NCBI GenBank assembly: GCA_030408505.1
Contig: JAUHQI010000004.1
Span: 310,001-374,000 of the forward strand
Source: Candidatus Sacchlamyda saccharinae
GTDB lineage: Bacteria > Chlamydiota > Chlamydiia > Chlamydiales > Rhabdochlamydiaceae
DNA length: 64,000 nucleotides
Direction of reading: 5' to 3'
Made by a program: the position numbers and the translations under genes. Each line of letters begins with the position of its first letter. Position 1 is the first letter of the stretch. Below, one piece after another: positions 17,626-26,853 of the stretch. The notes under the pieces are model-generated. The model was not told the DNA's origin, did no database searches, and worked only from the letters and a program-made list of their open reading frames with translations.

Positions 17626-17693
17626 ACTCTACCTCCAAGTTAGATGCAAAATATTTTATAGAGCTTGAATATAAAAAACTAGCTGAAGATCGC

Positions 17694-17984
17694 TCATTGA
17701 GGAGGTTGTAGAAGAACAACTCTACCTGGGGTCATTTCACTGAAGGGAATTGCTACTGAACCCACCACCTGGGAACGCCCATCAAAGTAACGTAAAGCCA
17801 CAACTTCTAAATACTGATTCGGATTGCCATCTAGCACAATAGACTGGCCAGCCGCAATACTTACAGATCGTTCCACTTGCACGCCTGCATCATTTCTTGT
17901 AGTAATAGAGGCAACGATTTGACTAAAAGGTTGTGCACTTTGGAAGGCAACGCCGTTTGCAGTAGTTCTTACAGGCAGCGCCAT
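17694..17984 (-). CDS. Cassette protein B, copy 2 (hypothetical beta)
   Basis: 96 residues, paralogue of 19736-20056. Shared core: VASITTRND...RSVSIAAGQSIVLDG..P versus AAVITRPNG...SVRVRVGKAILLRGFP, YLEVVALR versus FLEVIAIR, and a terminal G-R/E-V-V-x-L-x-P-P. Looks like a small all-beta domain. The leader contains CATCTTAACTAAAAT (18020-18034), matching the leader of copy 1, so the cassette was duplicated with its upstream region. Function unknown. Confidence 0.6.
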   Translation of the reverse strand: MALPVRTTANGVAFQSAQPFSQIVASITTRNDAGVQVERSVSIAAGQSIVLDGNPNQYLEVVALRYFDGRSQVVGSVAIPFSEMTPGRVVLLQPPQ

Positions 17985-18019
17985 TCGAATTTTTGCTCCA
18001 GTTTTTTTATAAGAGAGTA

Positions 18020-18034
18020 CATCTTAACTAAAAT
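18020..18034 (-). promoter_or_regulatory. Conserved leader element upstream of cassette gene B2
   Basis: Reads ATTTTAGTTAAGATG on the minus strand, 12 of 15 or better like ATTTTCGTTAAGGTG upstream of copy 1 (20083-20097). Both are followed by an ACTGGAGC box just before the B start. Kept during cassette duplication, so it may be a promoter element or translational leader. Confidence 0.4.
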
Positions 18035-18058
18035 AAAATCTACTGAAATGCCTAGCTC

Positions 18059-19114
18059 TTACTCTTGGTCAGAAGACTTATGAACCGGTAAAATGGTGTC
18101 AGGCAAATGCCTTTCGATCCCTTTTTGATAGTCCTCAAATGAATCCAAGCTCTCAAGCCCATTTGGAAGTGAGACATAGGGAACATCCCCTGTAGAAGAA
18201 CTAAATAAACCAGCAAATGGGTTAGACGATTGTCTCCTTGACGTCTCTTGCCTCATAGTGAAAAAGTCTTCTACAATAACCCTGATTTGAAAGTCGTTCA
18301 AAATTCGAATTGCATCCTGTTTATAATCCTCACTACTTTCCATCAAGACTCTTCGTATTTCAACCACTCCTTCAGGATGATCATTAAGAAAATTTCGAAT
18401 CCTATCCGTTAAACGAATTTTTAAATCGGGATATTTATGCGGCAGTTCTTGAAAAACCGCATCTAATGCAAAAAGGAGTGCTGCGTACTGTCCGGCACAT
18501 AAAGGAGTCTCTTCTCCAGCCCCATCGCCTGAATAAACCCCTCTCTCAAAATGCTCACAAACGACTTCGAAAAGATCAGGGATATTATTGTTTAAAACAT
18601 CGGGATTAAAATTGAGTCCAAGATTCGATTTCCTGCACTCTTGAATGACTGGATGAACGCCATCTCTGGCAAAAAGCATTGGAGGATTTACTGTCGTAGT
18701 AACCTGCTTAACTAATTCATCTTTGATCCAAGTTAGTAATGCTGGTTGCTCACCTTTCTCAAAGTCAAAGTCTGTTAGCTTTCTGGCAACTTCAAAAAAT
18801 CTAGCTTCATCTCTATTCAAAAACGCGCGCATCAGTTCTTGAGCACTTTCTATTACAGACGCATTCCCTGAAGCCTTCTGAAGAAGACTATCGAGATCTA
18901 AAATGCATTTTGCCAGGTCTTCATCTCCCATATTTTGGCAATCCACAATTTTTTGAAAACCCGCATAAAGACTTTCCATCACGCCCTTCTTGCTCAACAC
19001 TTCAACCTCAGTGGTAGTACCATGTGCATTTTCCGCTGCTGCTGGATCGCTCATACTGAGTGCTGCATCAATAGCTGCCGAACTAGCTGGTGGCAGTAAA
19101 CCTGGAAATCTCAT
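18059..19114 (-). CDS. Cassette protein A, copy 2 (hypothetical)
   Basis: 351 residues from ATG 19114, chosen because AGAAGG lies just upstream and because it gives the MRFPGL...SSAA N-terminus shared with copy 1; a longer in-frame extension to 19180 lacks support. Mostly helical. The C-terminal third matches copy 1: a Y-P-x-x-K-x-R-L-x-x helix, NPFAGLF, and YQKGIERHLP against NPFHGLF and FKGALERHFP. No signal peptide. The conserved N-terminal decapeptide in two otherwise diverged proteins may be a sorting or secretion signal; this is inference. Confidence 0.6.
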   Translation of the reverse strand: MRFPGLLPPASSAAIDAALSMSDPAAAENAHGTTTEVEVLSKKGVMESLYAGFQKIVDCQNMGDEDLAKCILDLDSLLQKASGNASVIESAQELMRAFLNRDEARFFEVARKLTDFDFEKGEQPALLTWIKDELVKQVTTTVNPPMLFARDGVHPVIQECRKSNLGLNFNPDVLNNNIPDLFEVVCEHFERGVYSGDGAGEETPLCAGQYAALLFALDAVFQELPHKYPDLKIRLTDRIRNFLNDHPEGVVEIRRVLMESSEDYKQDAIRILNDFQIRVIVEDFFTMRQETSRRQSSNPFAGLFSSSTGDVPYVSLPNGLESLDSFEDYQKGIERHLPDTILPVHKSSDQE

Positions 19115-19398
19115 TTCAACCTTCTTGTAATTTAAATTATTTATTAAGATAATAGTAACATTTAATTTAAATGAAATCAATTAATTTAATTAATGATAAA
19201 TAGAATTACACGCAAACTCTTTACTTGCTATTAGTTGCAAACCAACAAACACAAACGATATTAGGGAGACGCTGATTAGATCAACTCTATTGCACTGTAG
19301 CTTAGCTACTTAAGGAAATACTGATTAAAGCCGGATTTTCAGATTCAGATGTGCTTTGGAGAAAAAGTCTCCATTAGAATAACTTGGATAGGTTTATC

Positions 19399-19731
19399 TC
19401 ATCCCGCAGCTGCAGAGTGAATATAAAACTTAGGAGCCAAAGACCGCACCCAAGCTTCCAACTGAGAGTGTATCGTGGGATAGGGCCTAAGTTGGCGCAG
19501 CCCAGCCCTAATCTTTCTTGCTCTTGTCTCTGTAAGCTCCTCGTGTAAATAACGAACGCACTTGTCATAGATCCCTTCGACTTCCCCCTGAAGGAGTCGG
19601 GCATTCACCTCATTGATATCTCGAAGAATCCTCTGCGACTCGCTAGAGGAGATTCCCATATCCTTCAATACAGCAACTTCTTGCTGGAAATATCGATTCG
19701 CCTCAGCTCGTATTTCAGGATGAATAGCCAT
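19399..19731 (-). CDS. Cassette protein C, copy 1 (hypothetical helical)
   Basis: 110 residues. Paralogue of 17314-17625, with IHPEIRAEANRYF, the RILRDINEVNARLLQGEVEG helix, LTETRARKIRAGLRQL and YPTIHSQLEAWV. It starts 4 bases after the stop of copy-1 gene B, so B and C are tightly coupled here, whereas copy 2 has a 68-base gap. The 284 bases after its stop (19115-19398), up to the start of copy-2 gene A, hold no gene and are A/T-rich. Confidence 0.6.
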   Translation of the reverse strand: MAIHPEIRAEANRYFQQEVAVLKDMGISSSESQRILRDINEVNARLLQGEVEGIYDKCVRYLHEELTETRARKIRAGLRQLRPYPTIHSQLEAWVRSLAPKFYIHSAAAG

Positions 19732-19735
19732 GAAT

Positions 19736-20056
19736 CTATAACTCTGGAGGATTCAGACGAACAACTTCTCCGTATCTAACATTACTCCAAGGCATTTGAA
19801 CAGAGGCAACGGGCACCCGCTGCCCATTTGCAATACGGATAGCTATAACTTCAAGGAATTCTCCAGGAAAACCTCTGAGCAGAATAGCCTTTCCAACACG
19901 AACACGAACACTTTGTTGAACGTTAAATTGATCTCCATTTGGCCTAGTTATTACCGCAGCGATTTCATGGATATTGGGATCTTGCAAAACAAAACGCATA
20001 CCTAATGCTCTAAACTCAGTCTCTCCATTTTCATTCAGCGGTGTCAATCTAGTCAT
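19736..20056 (-). CDS. Cassette protein B, copy 1 (hypothetical beta)
   Basis: 106 residues, paralogue of 17694-17984 (shared strands VITRPNGDQFNVQQSVRVRV, FLEVIAIRIANG, VVRLNPPEL). Preceded by CTGGAGC seven bases before the start. The leader element CACCTTAACGAAAAT (20083-20097, plus-strand reading) corresponds to that of copy 2. No recognised family; size and strand pattern would suit a small binding or chaperone-like domain. Confidence 0.6.
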   Translation of the reverse strand: MTRLTPLNENGETEFRALGMRFVLQDPNIHEIAAVITRPNGDQFNVQQSVRVRVGKAILLRGFPGEFLEVIAIRIANGQRVPVASVQMPWSNVRYGEVVRLNPPEL

Positions 20057-20121
20057 TTTCGCTCCAGTGTTAAAAAACTAGACACCTTAACGAAAATTTT
20101 TTATTTGGTGCAAGAAAAAAA

Positions 20122-21066
20122 TTACTGCATACTGCCTGGAAAGTGCCTTTCTAGGGCTCCTTTGAAATCAGGATTGCCTAAGAGCGGCTCTAAGTGCGGA
20201 GGCACTGCTTTAGCTGTAGAGAAGTTAGGAACAGTAAAAAGACCGTGGAATGGGTTCTCTTCGCGCTTTCTAAAGGATACTTGCATTATTTCTCCCATCT
20301 GGATGTCGGCAAAAAATCTACGGGCGACTTCTTTAGATTCACTTTCTGTAGCTTCAGCTAACTTTTCGCGTATGCGGACCACCGCATCAGGGTTTTCGGA
20401 GACAAATTCTGTAAGCATTGCCCTTAACCGAAGTTTACCCTCTGGGTAATTCTTAGGAAGCTTGGAAAAAAGTATTGAGAGAGCAACCAGTTGTTGAACA
20501 TAGTCGATTGGTTCCAGCTCTTGGTCATCAACCGATTTAGCCGTTTTTAAAAGCTCGAGAGTGTCATCAAAATAGTTTGGAATATCTTCTGTCAGGACCA
20601 CAAAATCGCATCTTTCTGGCATCCAAAATTTTGAACATTCACAAACAAAATTCGTCACTACCTCTGGTTCCGCACATTCAAGACCTCTCTTAAATGGTTC
20701 GATTATGTCCAAAAAAGCCGATAACCAAAGAGGGAAATCCTTTGATTCCTCTTCAGCATTAAGTTTTTCAAGAACCCCCTTAAAAGCTGCTCGATGGATA
20801 AAAAGAACTTGAATTAAGTACTCTTTTAAATCATTAACATCAGGGGAGGAGTCATAGACATCAATCATCGCTCTCATAGCAGATAATTGAGCATTTCCAT
20901 CAGTATTAGTGACCACCTGTCTTATAAGTTGATCAACGTATTCAAAATCATCAGCTGGCCGGCTCCCATCTGCCGACTCCGCTGACTCAGAGGGAGGGGG
21001 ACCTGCTAAAGCTGCCGACATAGCAGCTGAACTCGCACCACGAGGATCTAAACCTGGAAAGCGCAT
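20122..21066 (-). CDS. Cassette protein A, copy 1 (hypothetical)
   Basis: 314 residues with MRFPGLDPRGASSAAMSAAL at the N-terminus, as in copy 2. AGGAGAAATAT precedes the start. Helical, acidic middle (EPIDYVQQL, YPEGKLRLRAMLTEFV), C-terminus NPFHGLFTVPNF and FKGALERHFPG. First gene of the A-B-C cassette. Sequence divergence from copy 2 is large outside the ends, so the duplication is old. No known function. Confidence 0.6.
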   Translation of the reverse strand: MRFPGLDPRGASSAAMSAALAGPPPSESAESADGSRPADDFEYVDQLIRQVVTNTDGNAQLSAMRAMIDVYDSSPDVNDLKEYLIQVLFIHRAAFKGVLEKLNAEEESKDFPLWLSAFLDIIEPFKRGLECAEPEVVTNFVCECSKFWMPERCDFVVLTEDIPNYFDDTLELLKTAKSVDDQELEPIDYVQQLVALSILFSKLPKNYPEGKLRLRAMLTEFVSENPDAVVRIREKLAEATESESKEVARRFFADIQMGEIMQVSFRKREENPFHGLFTVPNFSTAKAVPPHLEPLLGNPDFKGALERHFPGSMQ

Positions 21067-21422
21067 ATATTTCTCCTGTTTAAAATTGTATTTTAATTAA
21101 CATTAACACAAAACAGAACTAAAAATCAACGAAGCACTTTAAAATATATACTATCCATACGTAAATTATTTACTTAAATAGGTCTTGAGAGCTTATACAA
21201 AAGGAGGCTTCTCCACTTTTACAACAATGAAGAGCAGCCGTGTTCATAGACAAGGTACGATGAATTTATGAAAAACTTAAGAAAAAAAACCAACTCTTGA
21301 ACTGCATAGGTCTTGTTCATCTGGATGAATGATTCCTACCGCCTTATCACCTCTACGGTTTGATGACGGTAATTTTATGCTGGATGACTTAAAAAAAACA
21401 GATATCTATAATTCTGCCACAT
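21067..21422. other. Intergenic stretch without a supported gene
   Basis: 356 bases between the divergent gene A1 and the gene at 21423. A/T-rich, with an AAAGGAGG at about 21200 that has no credible reading frame after it. I see no RNA gene. It should hold the promoters for both neighbours. Confidence 0.5.
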
Positions 21423-22142
21423 ATGATTCGGTCTGTATCCAACCAGGAAAGTATTCAGTCAGTTCGCCATTTCCCCCGACGGGATGTGGCTTCTCCCCTA
21501 AGACAAATCTCTTCGATTCAGTCTTTGCGTCCAATGCGTCTTTTTTCAATTCTATTTGACTTCCTAAAGTGGCTATTTTGTTGCTGCCCCAAAGAATCTA
21601 TTGCTATTGATGATGCTCCTGAGATCGACCCGAGAAGCCTTTCTAAGACCGATCCATTTGTCAAAGAGCTCTTTGTCTTCGACGGATCTGGATGTTATTC
21701 GTATCGCTCTAAGGCAAAAGAAAAAGTCGTTGAACTATTTTCTGCATTGGGGAGCGGGAGCTACTGGTCCTGGATCCCAAAAGCTTTTTCCCTAACTAAG
21801 GTCGAAACGGAAATTGTAGACCTCAAGCCCCATCCTCTGGCTTTTCTCTATTTTGTTCTTTCGAATAAGCTGCACACATCCCACTTGGCCCACTTCAAGA
21901 ATGAAGCCCTTAGGGGCCGTTGGCTCTTACGCATCAAGACGGGTAGAGACCCTTGGGAGGAGTTTTTAACCAGGCAAGCAACAAACTTTTCCAACAAGAC
22001 AGACATCATGCAAAAACTCCCTGGTTTTTGCAAAGCTTTAGGGCTAGACGAGAAACAAACAACTTCGCTAGCTCATGGCAAGAAATGGAGAGAGTTGATC
22101 ATTTTTGTCTATGAAGCAAGAAAGAAGCATTTCAAATTATAG
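21423..22142 (+). CDS. Hypothetical protein with Cys cluster
   Basis: 239 residues. A hydrophobic stretch RLFSILFDFLKWLFCCC (about 39-55) ends in a CCCP motif, like the CCCP near the N-terminus of the 10496-11632 protein; it may be a membrane or lipid-modified anchor. The remainder is a soluble alpha/beta region with KPHPLAFLYFVLSNKLH and GRWLLRIKTGRDPWEEFL, a helix-rich end and no recognised family. Start is uncertain: the ATG at 21423 has no strong ribosome binding site. Confidence 0.55.
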   Translation: MIRSVSNQESIQSVRHFPRRDVASPLRQISSIQSLRPMRLFSILFDFLKWLFCCCPKESIAIDDAPEIDPRSLSKTDPFVKELFVFDGSGCYSYRSKAKEKVVELFSALGSGSYWSWIPKAFSLTKVETEIVDLKPHPLAFLYFVLSNKLHTSHLAHFKNEALRGRWLLRIKTGRDPWEEFLTRQATNFSNKTDIMQKLPGFCKALGLDEKQTTSLAHGKKWRELIIFVYEARKKHFKL

Positions 22143-22228
22143 ATCGACAATTACTTGTGTATAGATCAGATCTTTTGTTTTATTAATTATAATTGATTGT
22201 AATAACATAAAACTAAAGAGAGGTCTGC

Positions 22229-22558
22229 ATGCATATATTACATGCTCTACAATCGCTTATACTTTTACTATCTCCTGTCAATACTGCTGAAGTTGAAGTA
22301 GAGCCCGTGGATTTTCGTGTGCAGGTCTACCCGTACGGCGGTTACTACTCCTATCCCCCCAGATGCCCTCCAGGCTACTCCTACGGTCCAGGATTTGGCT
22401 ACCGCCGTCGTGGGTTTTCTTTCTACTACGGCCCTGGATATGGGTATCCAGGATGCTACTACTACGGACGCAGGTTCTATTATGGGAGACCCTACTACCG
22501 AAGTTACCCAAGAAGATACTACCGCCACCCTAGACGCCATCACAGACGGCATCGATAA
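22229..22558 (+). CDS. Small secreted Tyr/Gly/Pro/Arg-rich protein
   Basis: 109 residues. Weak export signal (HILHALQSLILLLSPVNTA). After residue ~30 the protein is a low-complexity run built of Y, G, P and R, such as GYSYGPGFGYRRRGF and RRFYYGRPYYRSYPRRYY, ending in RHPRRHHRRHR. Composition is like structural, cell-wall or nucleic-acid-binding proteins. AGAGAGG lies 8 bases before ATG 22229. The acyl-CoA synthetase gene starts 12 bases after its stop, which argues that it is a true gene and co-transcribed. Confidence 0.6.
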   Translation: MHILHALQSLILLLSPVNTAEVEVEPVDFRVQVYPYGGYYSYPPRCPPGYSYGPGFGYRRRGFSFYYGPGYGYPGCYYYGRRFYYGRPYYRSYPRRYYRHPRRHHRRHR

Positions 22559-22570
22559 TTTGTAGGAAAT

Positions 22571-25276
22571 ATGGATAAAAAGATCAAAGTAGACCCTTCA
22601 CACGCATTCCTACGCCTTCCAGCGCATCCAATGGAACCCTTTTTCCAACCCAAAAGCATTGTGGTCATCGGCGCTACCAAAACGGCAAGCACTGTCGGCA
22701 ACACATTGATGCAAAATCTAGTCTCAGGAGGCTTTGAGGGGGATATCTATCCAGTCAACCCCAAATACGACACGCTTTTTGATCTAAAATGCTACCCCTC
22801 TGTTGATGCCATCGAAGGGAGCATTGACTTAGCGGTGATCATCACGCCTGCAAAAACTGTTCCTGGGATCATCGACCAGTGTGTGGCCAAACAAGTCAAA
22901 GGGGCCATCATCATTTCAGCCGGTTTTAAAGAACTCGGGCCAGAGGGTCTTGAGCTTGAAAATGAGGTCTTAAAACGAGCACGGGCAGGCAACTTGCGCA
23001 TCGTCGGCCCCAACTGCCTCGGGATCATGAACCCATTGGCTGGCTACAACGCTACATTTGCTGCCTCAATGGCCCTGAAAGGCAATATCGCATTCATCAG
23101 CCAATCTGGCGCGATGTGTACAGCTGTACTAGACTGGTCTCTAAAGCAGAAAATTGGCTTTAGCGCCTTTGTTTCGATCGGATCGATGGCCGATGTCAAT
23201 TGGGGAGACCTCATCGATTATCTCGGCAACGACCCCAATACAAGCAGTATCCTGATCTACATGGAGTCGATCGGAGATGCCAAAGATTTTCTCTCCGCCG
23301 CTAGAGAAGTAGCTCTCAACAAGCCGATCATCGTCATCAAAGCGGGAAGGACCGAAGCCGCTGCAAAAGCTGCTGCCTCCCATACTGGATCGATGGCGGG
23401 AAGCGATGATGTCTTTGAAGCCGCTATGAAACGAGCAGGAGTCCTTCGAGTACTCGAGATTGGAGACCTCTTTGATATGGCCGAAGTCCTAGCCAAACAA
23501 CCTCTTCCTAAAGGCCCCAACCTCACTATCCTGACCAACGCAGGAGGACCTGCCGTCCTTGCAACTGACTCAGCAGCCCATTATGGCGCCGAAATTGCAG
23601 ACCTAGCCCCTGAGACCATTGAAGCCCTCAATGCCTTTTTACCAGCCGCCTGGAGCCACGCCAACCCTGTTGACCTCTTGGGAGATGCAGGCCCCGATCG
23701 TTACGCTAAAGCAATTGAAATCGTCGCCAAAGACCCCAACACTGATGGGATCCTTGCTATCCTCTCTCCGCAAGACATGACCGATGTTCTAGGTACTGCA
23801 GAATGCCTAAAGCCCTATGCCAATATCGGAAAGCCCATCCTCGCTAGCTGGATGGGAGGCGAAGTAGTCGAAAAAGGGACAGAAGTTTTATCGAGCGCCA
23901 ACATCCCCACTTTCGTCTACCCCGACAGCGCCAGTAAAACCTTTGCTGATATGTGGAGACAAAACTACGCCCTACAAATGCTCTATGAAACACCCGAGAT
24001 CCGTGAAGACATTACCGGCATCCACAACCGGATGGAAAAAACAGAAGCCATCATCCAAAAAGCCCTCAAAGAAGGTCGTGATCTGCTCACGGAAGAAGAA
24101 TCCAAGCAAGTTCTCCTTGCCTACTCGATCCCCACCGTCCAAACCATCATCGCTACCTCTCCTGATGAAGCAGCTACCGCTGCCGATGAAATGAACTACC
24201 CCGTTGTGCTCAAGCTCCACTCCGAGACCATTACCCACAAAAGTGATGTTGGCGGCGTGATCCTCAATCTCAAAGATGCTGCTAGCGTAAAAAAAGCCTT
24301 CGACCAGATCAAAACCTCCGTCGCTGAAAAAGCCGGCGCAGAGCATTTTCTTGGCGTTACCGTACAAAAAATGATCTCACTTGACGGTTACGAAATCATT
24401 CTTGGCTCAAGCCTAGATCCCCAATTTGGACCGGTGATCCTCTTTGGAACTGGTGGACAACTCGTCGAAGTCTACAAAGATAGAGCTCTGGGCCTCCCTC
24501 CGCTTAACGCCAACCTCGCCCGGAGGCTCATGAGCCAAACCAAGATCTACGAAGCCCTGCAAGGAGTACGGGGCCGAGGTGCTGTCGACTTTGTCAAACT
24601 CGAGCAGATACTCATCTCCTTTTCCGAACTCATCGTCTCGCATCCTCACATCACCGAATGCGACATCAACCCCCTCCTCGCCTCTTCAGATGAGCTCATC
24701 GCCCTAGACGCCCGTATCGTCCTCTCTAAAGAGCCCGTCGCCCATCCCGTCATCCGCCCCTACCCATCTCAATACATCTCCACTGCCACCCTCAAAGACG
24801 GCACAGAGCTACTCTTACGCCCCGTACGTCCCGAAGACGAGCCCCTCTTCATGGATTTCCACCAGCAGCTCTCAGAAGAGACCGTCAAAGCCCGCTATTT
24901 CGAAGAACTGACCCTAGAAGAGCGGACCGCCCACGAGCGCCTCATCCGGATTGCCCATGCCGATTACGACCGAGAAATTCTTCTCCTCGCCATCCAAGAC
25001 ATCTCGATCGTCGGCGCCATTCGCCTCTCCAAAATCCCCCTCACAAACACCGCCACCATCAAACTCGTCCTGATCGACAAAATCCAAAAACAGGGACTCG
25101 GAACCATTCTCCTCAACCAGATCCTAGATATCGCCAAGCTAGAGGGGATCACCGAGATCCACGTCCAAATACTCTCGAACAACATCGCCATGAAAAAAAT
25201 GCTTAAAAGAGCCGGCTTCATCCTGAGCCCAAGCGAAGAAAACCCCGACATCATCAACGCCTCCCTTGCAATTTAA
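22571..25276 (+). CDS. NDP-forming acyl-CoA synthetase fused to GNAT (Pat/Acs-like protein acetyltransferase)
   Basis: 901 residues. Order: CoA-binding Rossmann domain (about 25-150; [31 protein letters not shown]), succinyl-CoA-synthetase-like flavodoxin domains (about 160-470) with the phosphorylated His271 in [19 protein letters not shown]-grasp (about 495-715; [20 protein letters not shown]), then a GNAT domain (about 735-901; [31 protein letters not shown]). In proteobacteria such proteins (YfiQ/Pat) acetylate lysines; others make acyl-CoA with ATP or ADP. Here the synthetase His is kept, so both activities remain possible. It ends 37 bases before tRNA-Ser. Confidence 0.9.
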   Translation: MDKKIKVDPSHAFLRLPAHPMEPFFQPKSIVVIGATKTASTVGNTLMQNLVSGGFEGDIYPVNPKYDTLFDLKCYPSVDAIEGSIDLAVIITPAKTVPGIIDQCVAKQVKGAIIISAGFKELGPEGLELENEVLKRARAGNLRIVGPNCLGIMNPLAGYNATFAASMALKGNIAFISQSGAMCTAVLDWSLKQKIGFSAFVSIGSMADVNWGDLIDYLGNDPNTSSILIYMESIGDAKDFLSAAREVALNKPIIVIKAGRTEAAAKAAASHTGSMAGSDDVFEAAMKRAGVLRVLEIGDLFDMAEVLAKQPLPKGPNLTILTNAGGPAVLATDSAAHYGAEIADLAPETIEALNAFLPAAWSHANPVDLLGDAGPDRYAKAIEIVAKDPNTDGILAILSPQDMTDVLGTAECLKPYANIGKPILASWMGGEVVEKGTEVLSSANIPTFVYPDSASKTFADMWRQNYALQMLYETPEIREDITGIHNRMEKTEAIIQKALKEGRDLLTEEESKQVLLAYSIPTVQTIIATSPDEAATAADEMNYPVVLKLHSETITHKSDVGGVILNLKDAASVKKAFDQIKTSVAEKAGAEHFLGVTVQKMISLDGYEIILGSSLDPQFGPVILFGTGGQLVEVYKDRALGLPPLNANLARRLMSQTKIYEALQGVRGRGAVDFVKLEQILISFSELIVSHPHITECDINPLLASSDELIALDARIVLSKEPVAHPVIRPYPSQYISTATLKDGTELLLRPVRPEDEPLFMDFHQQLSEETVKARYFEELTLEERTAHERLIRIAHADYDREILLLAIQDISIVGAIRLSKIPLTNTATIKLVLIDKIQKQGLGTILLNQILDIAKLEGITEIHVQILSNNIAMKKMLKRAGFILSPSEENPDIINASLAI

Positions 25277-25313
25277 CTCCCCCTCACTGTATTCTTAGGC
25301 TACATTTTTTTAT

Positions 25314-25398
25314 GGAAGAGTGGCAGAGTGGCCGAATGCGTCTGTCTTGAAAACAGAAGTTGGGCAACCAACCGGGGGTTCGAATCCCTCCTCTTCCG
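25314..25398 (+). tRNA. tRNA-Ser(UGA)
   Basis: 85 nt class II tRNA. Acceptor GGAAGAG pairs with CTCTTCC (25391-25397), discriminator G. Anticodon stem TCTGT/ACAGA with loop CTTGAAA, anticodon TGA at 25348-25350. Long variable arm TTGGGCAACCAACC, T-arm GGGGGTTCGAATCCCTC. CCA is not encoded. The 3' half from the anticodon loop onward is the integration site of the island: it recurs, with a different variable arm, at 63115-63167. Confidence 0.97.
25346..25398 (+). repeat. attL: tRNA-Ser 3' half
   Basis: Shares CTTGAAAACAGAAGT (25346-25360) and a 27-base block from CCGGGGG through CTCTTCCG (25372-25398) exactly with the right end. Between them the variable arm differs (tgggcaacca here, gccgcaaggt at right). 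Crossover in or beside the anticodon loop would explain that pattern. Confidence 0.85.
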
Positions 25399-25506
25399 TC
25401 CTTCATTTCCCTTCATAACTAACTCTCTCAACAGTATTTAGAACCAAATGGTGCTAAATGCTGCTTTGAGCATTCATTGCTATAAAACAGCAAAAATGCA
25501 CAAAAA

Positions 25507-25523
25507 AGCACATTTTATGCACA
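25507..25523 (+). repeat. Arm-type direct repeat, left copy
   Basis: AGCACATTTTATGCACA, identical to 62978-62994 near the right end. Just before it, AAAATGCAC (25493-25501) is a partial inverted copy. Position between att core and integrase suits an integrase or excisionase arm-binding site. The rest of the 25399-25699 gap is A/T-rich leader for int. Confidence 0.6.
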
Positions 25524-25699
25524 GCAATCATTTGGCCTTCTCTTTTTGAGAAGAAAGAAGTGAAACCTCTCTTGAAGAGTGCCATATTTTGCATTCCTTC
25601 TTCATGGGGTTGTCAATGTTCATCTTGGGTAAGTATTGAACATATTTGTTGAAATGCTTTAGAGTAAAAATTTAAGAGAGAAAGGACAAAGAAAAACCA

Positions 25700-26788
25700 A
25701 TGGCGCGACTAGAGCCTGGAATCAAAAAACTGCCGGGAAAAAAAGGGAATACCTACAGAGTACAAATTCGGTTGAAGGGACATCCGCACACTTCAAAGAA
25801 CTTTGACAACTATGATGATGCTAAAGAATGGCGATTCAAAACAATAGAGGCAATAAAGTCGCATCTCCCCTACGAGACGACCAGAATGCGGCGCACTACT
25901 CTAGGCGATCTCATCGACAGATATATCGCCTCAGAGATGGATGAAGAATCCAGCAATTATCAAACAAGGCTTGGGCAACTCAAATGGTGGAAAGAGGAAA
26001 TCGGCCATTGCATTCTGCCCAAAATCACTGAAGATCTAATTTGCAAATGTCGGGACAAACTGCTTAAAACCACAGACCAATTTGGCAGATCCCGCTCAAA
26101 AGCAACATTCAATCGGTATCGCACCTCTTTATCTTGCGTTTTTAATGTCGCCTTAAAGGAATGGAGGCTTATTCCTTCATCCCCCATAAAGAATATTCGT
26201 AAGTTAAAAGAGAACAAACCCAGATGTCGGATTTTGGACAAGGAAGAACGATCGGCTTTGCTTGAAGCATGTTCGAAAAGCCGCAATGAGTATTTGTTAG
26301 CCATAGTCCTTATTGCACTTTCATGTGGGATGCGCAAATCAGAAATTCTCGAGCTAAAATGGAAAGATACTGACCTCAAAAACCAATTGATTCACCTCGA
26401 GAACACAAAAAATGGGGATCGCAGAATCGTTCCCATGAATAATGACATCACTTCAATTCTAAGAAAACGCGCACCCAGCTCAAAGGAGAGCTTAGAGTCT
26501 TTTGTTTTTCCCGGAAAAACCCTTAGTCAACCCGTTGAAATCAGAAGCGCTTGGGAAACTGCACTGCGAGAAAGCGGGATCAAGAATTTTCGATTTCACG
26601 ATCTAAGGCACTGTGCTGCAAGTTTATATATGCAGTTAGGGTACCCCCTTCAAGCCGTCTCGAAGTTGTTAGGACATCGTACAATTTCATTAACAAATAT
26701 GTATTCGCACTTAGTTTTGGACCAATCTGTAGAGGCTACAGGTCGTCTTGGAGAATTTTTATCTGAGGAAATCTCAGTGTTCATTTAA
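25700..26788 (+). CDS. int: Tyrosine-recombinase integrase
   Basis: 362 residues. N-terminal arm-binding domain (about 15-55: YRVQIRLKGHPHTSKNF), SAM-like core-binding domain (about 65-165), and a catalytic domain with all residues in place: Arg212 in GMRKSE, Lys237 in NTKNGDRR, His300 and Arg303 in HDLRH, His326 in LGHRT and the nucleophile Tyr335 in MYSHL. It should integrate and excise the island at the tRNA-Ser att sites, whose left copy is 300 bases upstream. GAGAGAAAGGA lies before the ATG. Full length for the P4/phage-type class. Confidence 0.95.
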   Translation: MARLEPGIKKLPGKKGNTYRVQIRLKGHPHTSKNFDNYDDAKEWRFKTIEAIKSHLPYETTRMRRTTLGDLIDRYIASEMDEESSNYQTRLGQLKWWKEEIGHCILPKITEDLICKCRDKLLKTTDQFGRSRSKATFNRYRTSLSCVFNVALKEWRLIPSSPIKNIRKLKENKPRCRILDKEERSALLEACSKSRNEYLLAIVLIALSCGMRKSEILELKWKDTDLKNQLIHLENTKNGDRRIVPMNNDITSILRKRAPSSKESLESFVFPGKTLSQPVEIRSAWETALRESGIKNFRFHDLRHCAASLYMQLGYPLQAVSKLLGHRTISLTNMYSHLVLDQSVEATGRLGEFLSEEISVFI

Positions 26789-26796
26789 GTAAGGTA

Positions 26797-26825
26797 TTGA
26801 CAAATCTAAAACAGTTATGTATATC
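26797..26825 (+). promoter_or_regulatory. Sigma70-type promoter for the pGP7/8-like gene
   Basis: TTGACA at 26797-26802, 17-base spacer, TATATC at 26820-26825. An AAAGGAG (26841-26847) follows before the ATG at 26854. One of the best promoter matches in the window. Confidence 0.65.
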
Positions 26826-26853
26826 TAGGAATTATTAGACAAAGGAGAAAAGT

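Noticed and set aside
22268-22552. Long minus-strand frame opposite the Tyr/Gly-rich gene
   Set aside because: Antisense of a low-complexity gene; the plus strand has a leader, a ribosome binding site and close coupling to the next gene.
23972-24367. 131-codon minus-strand frame rich in Gly and Phe
   Set aside because: Antisense shadow of the ATP-grasp part of the acyl-CoA synthetase.
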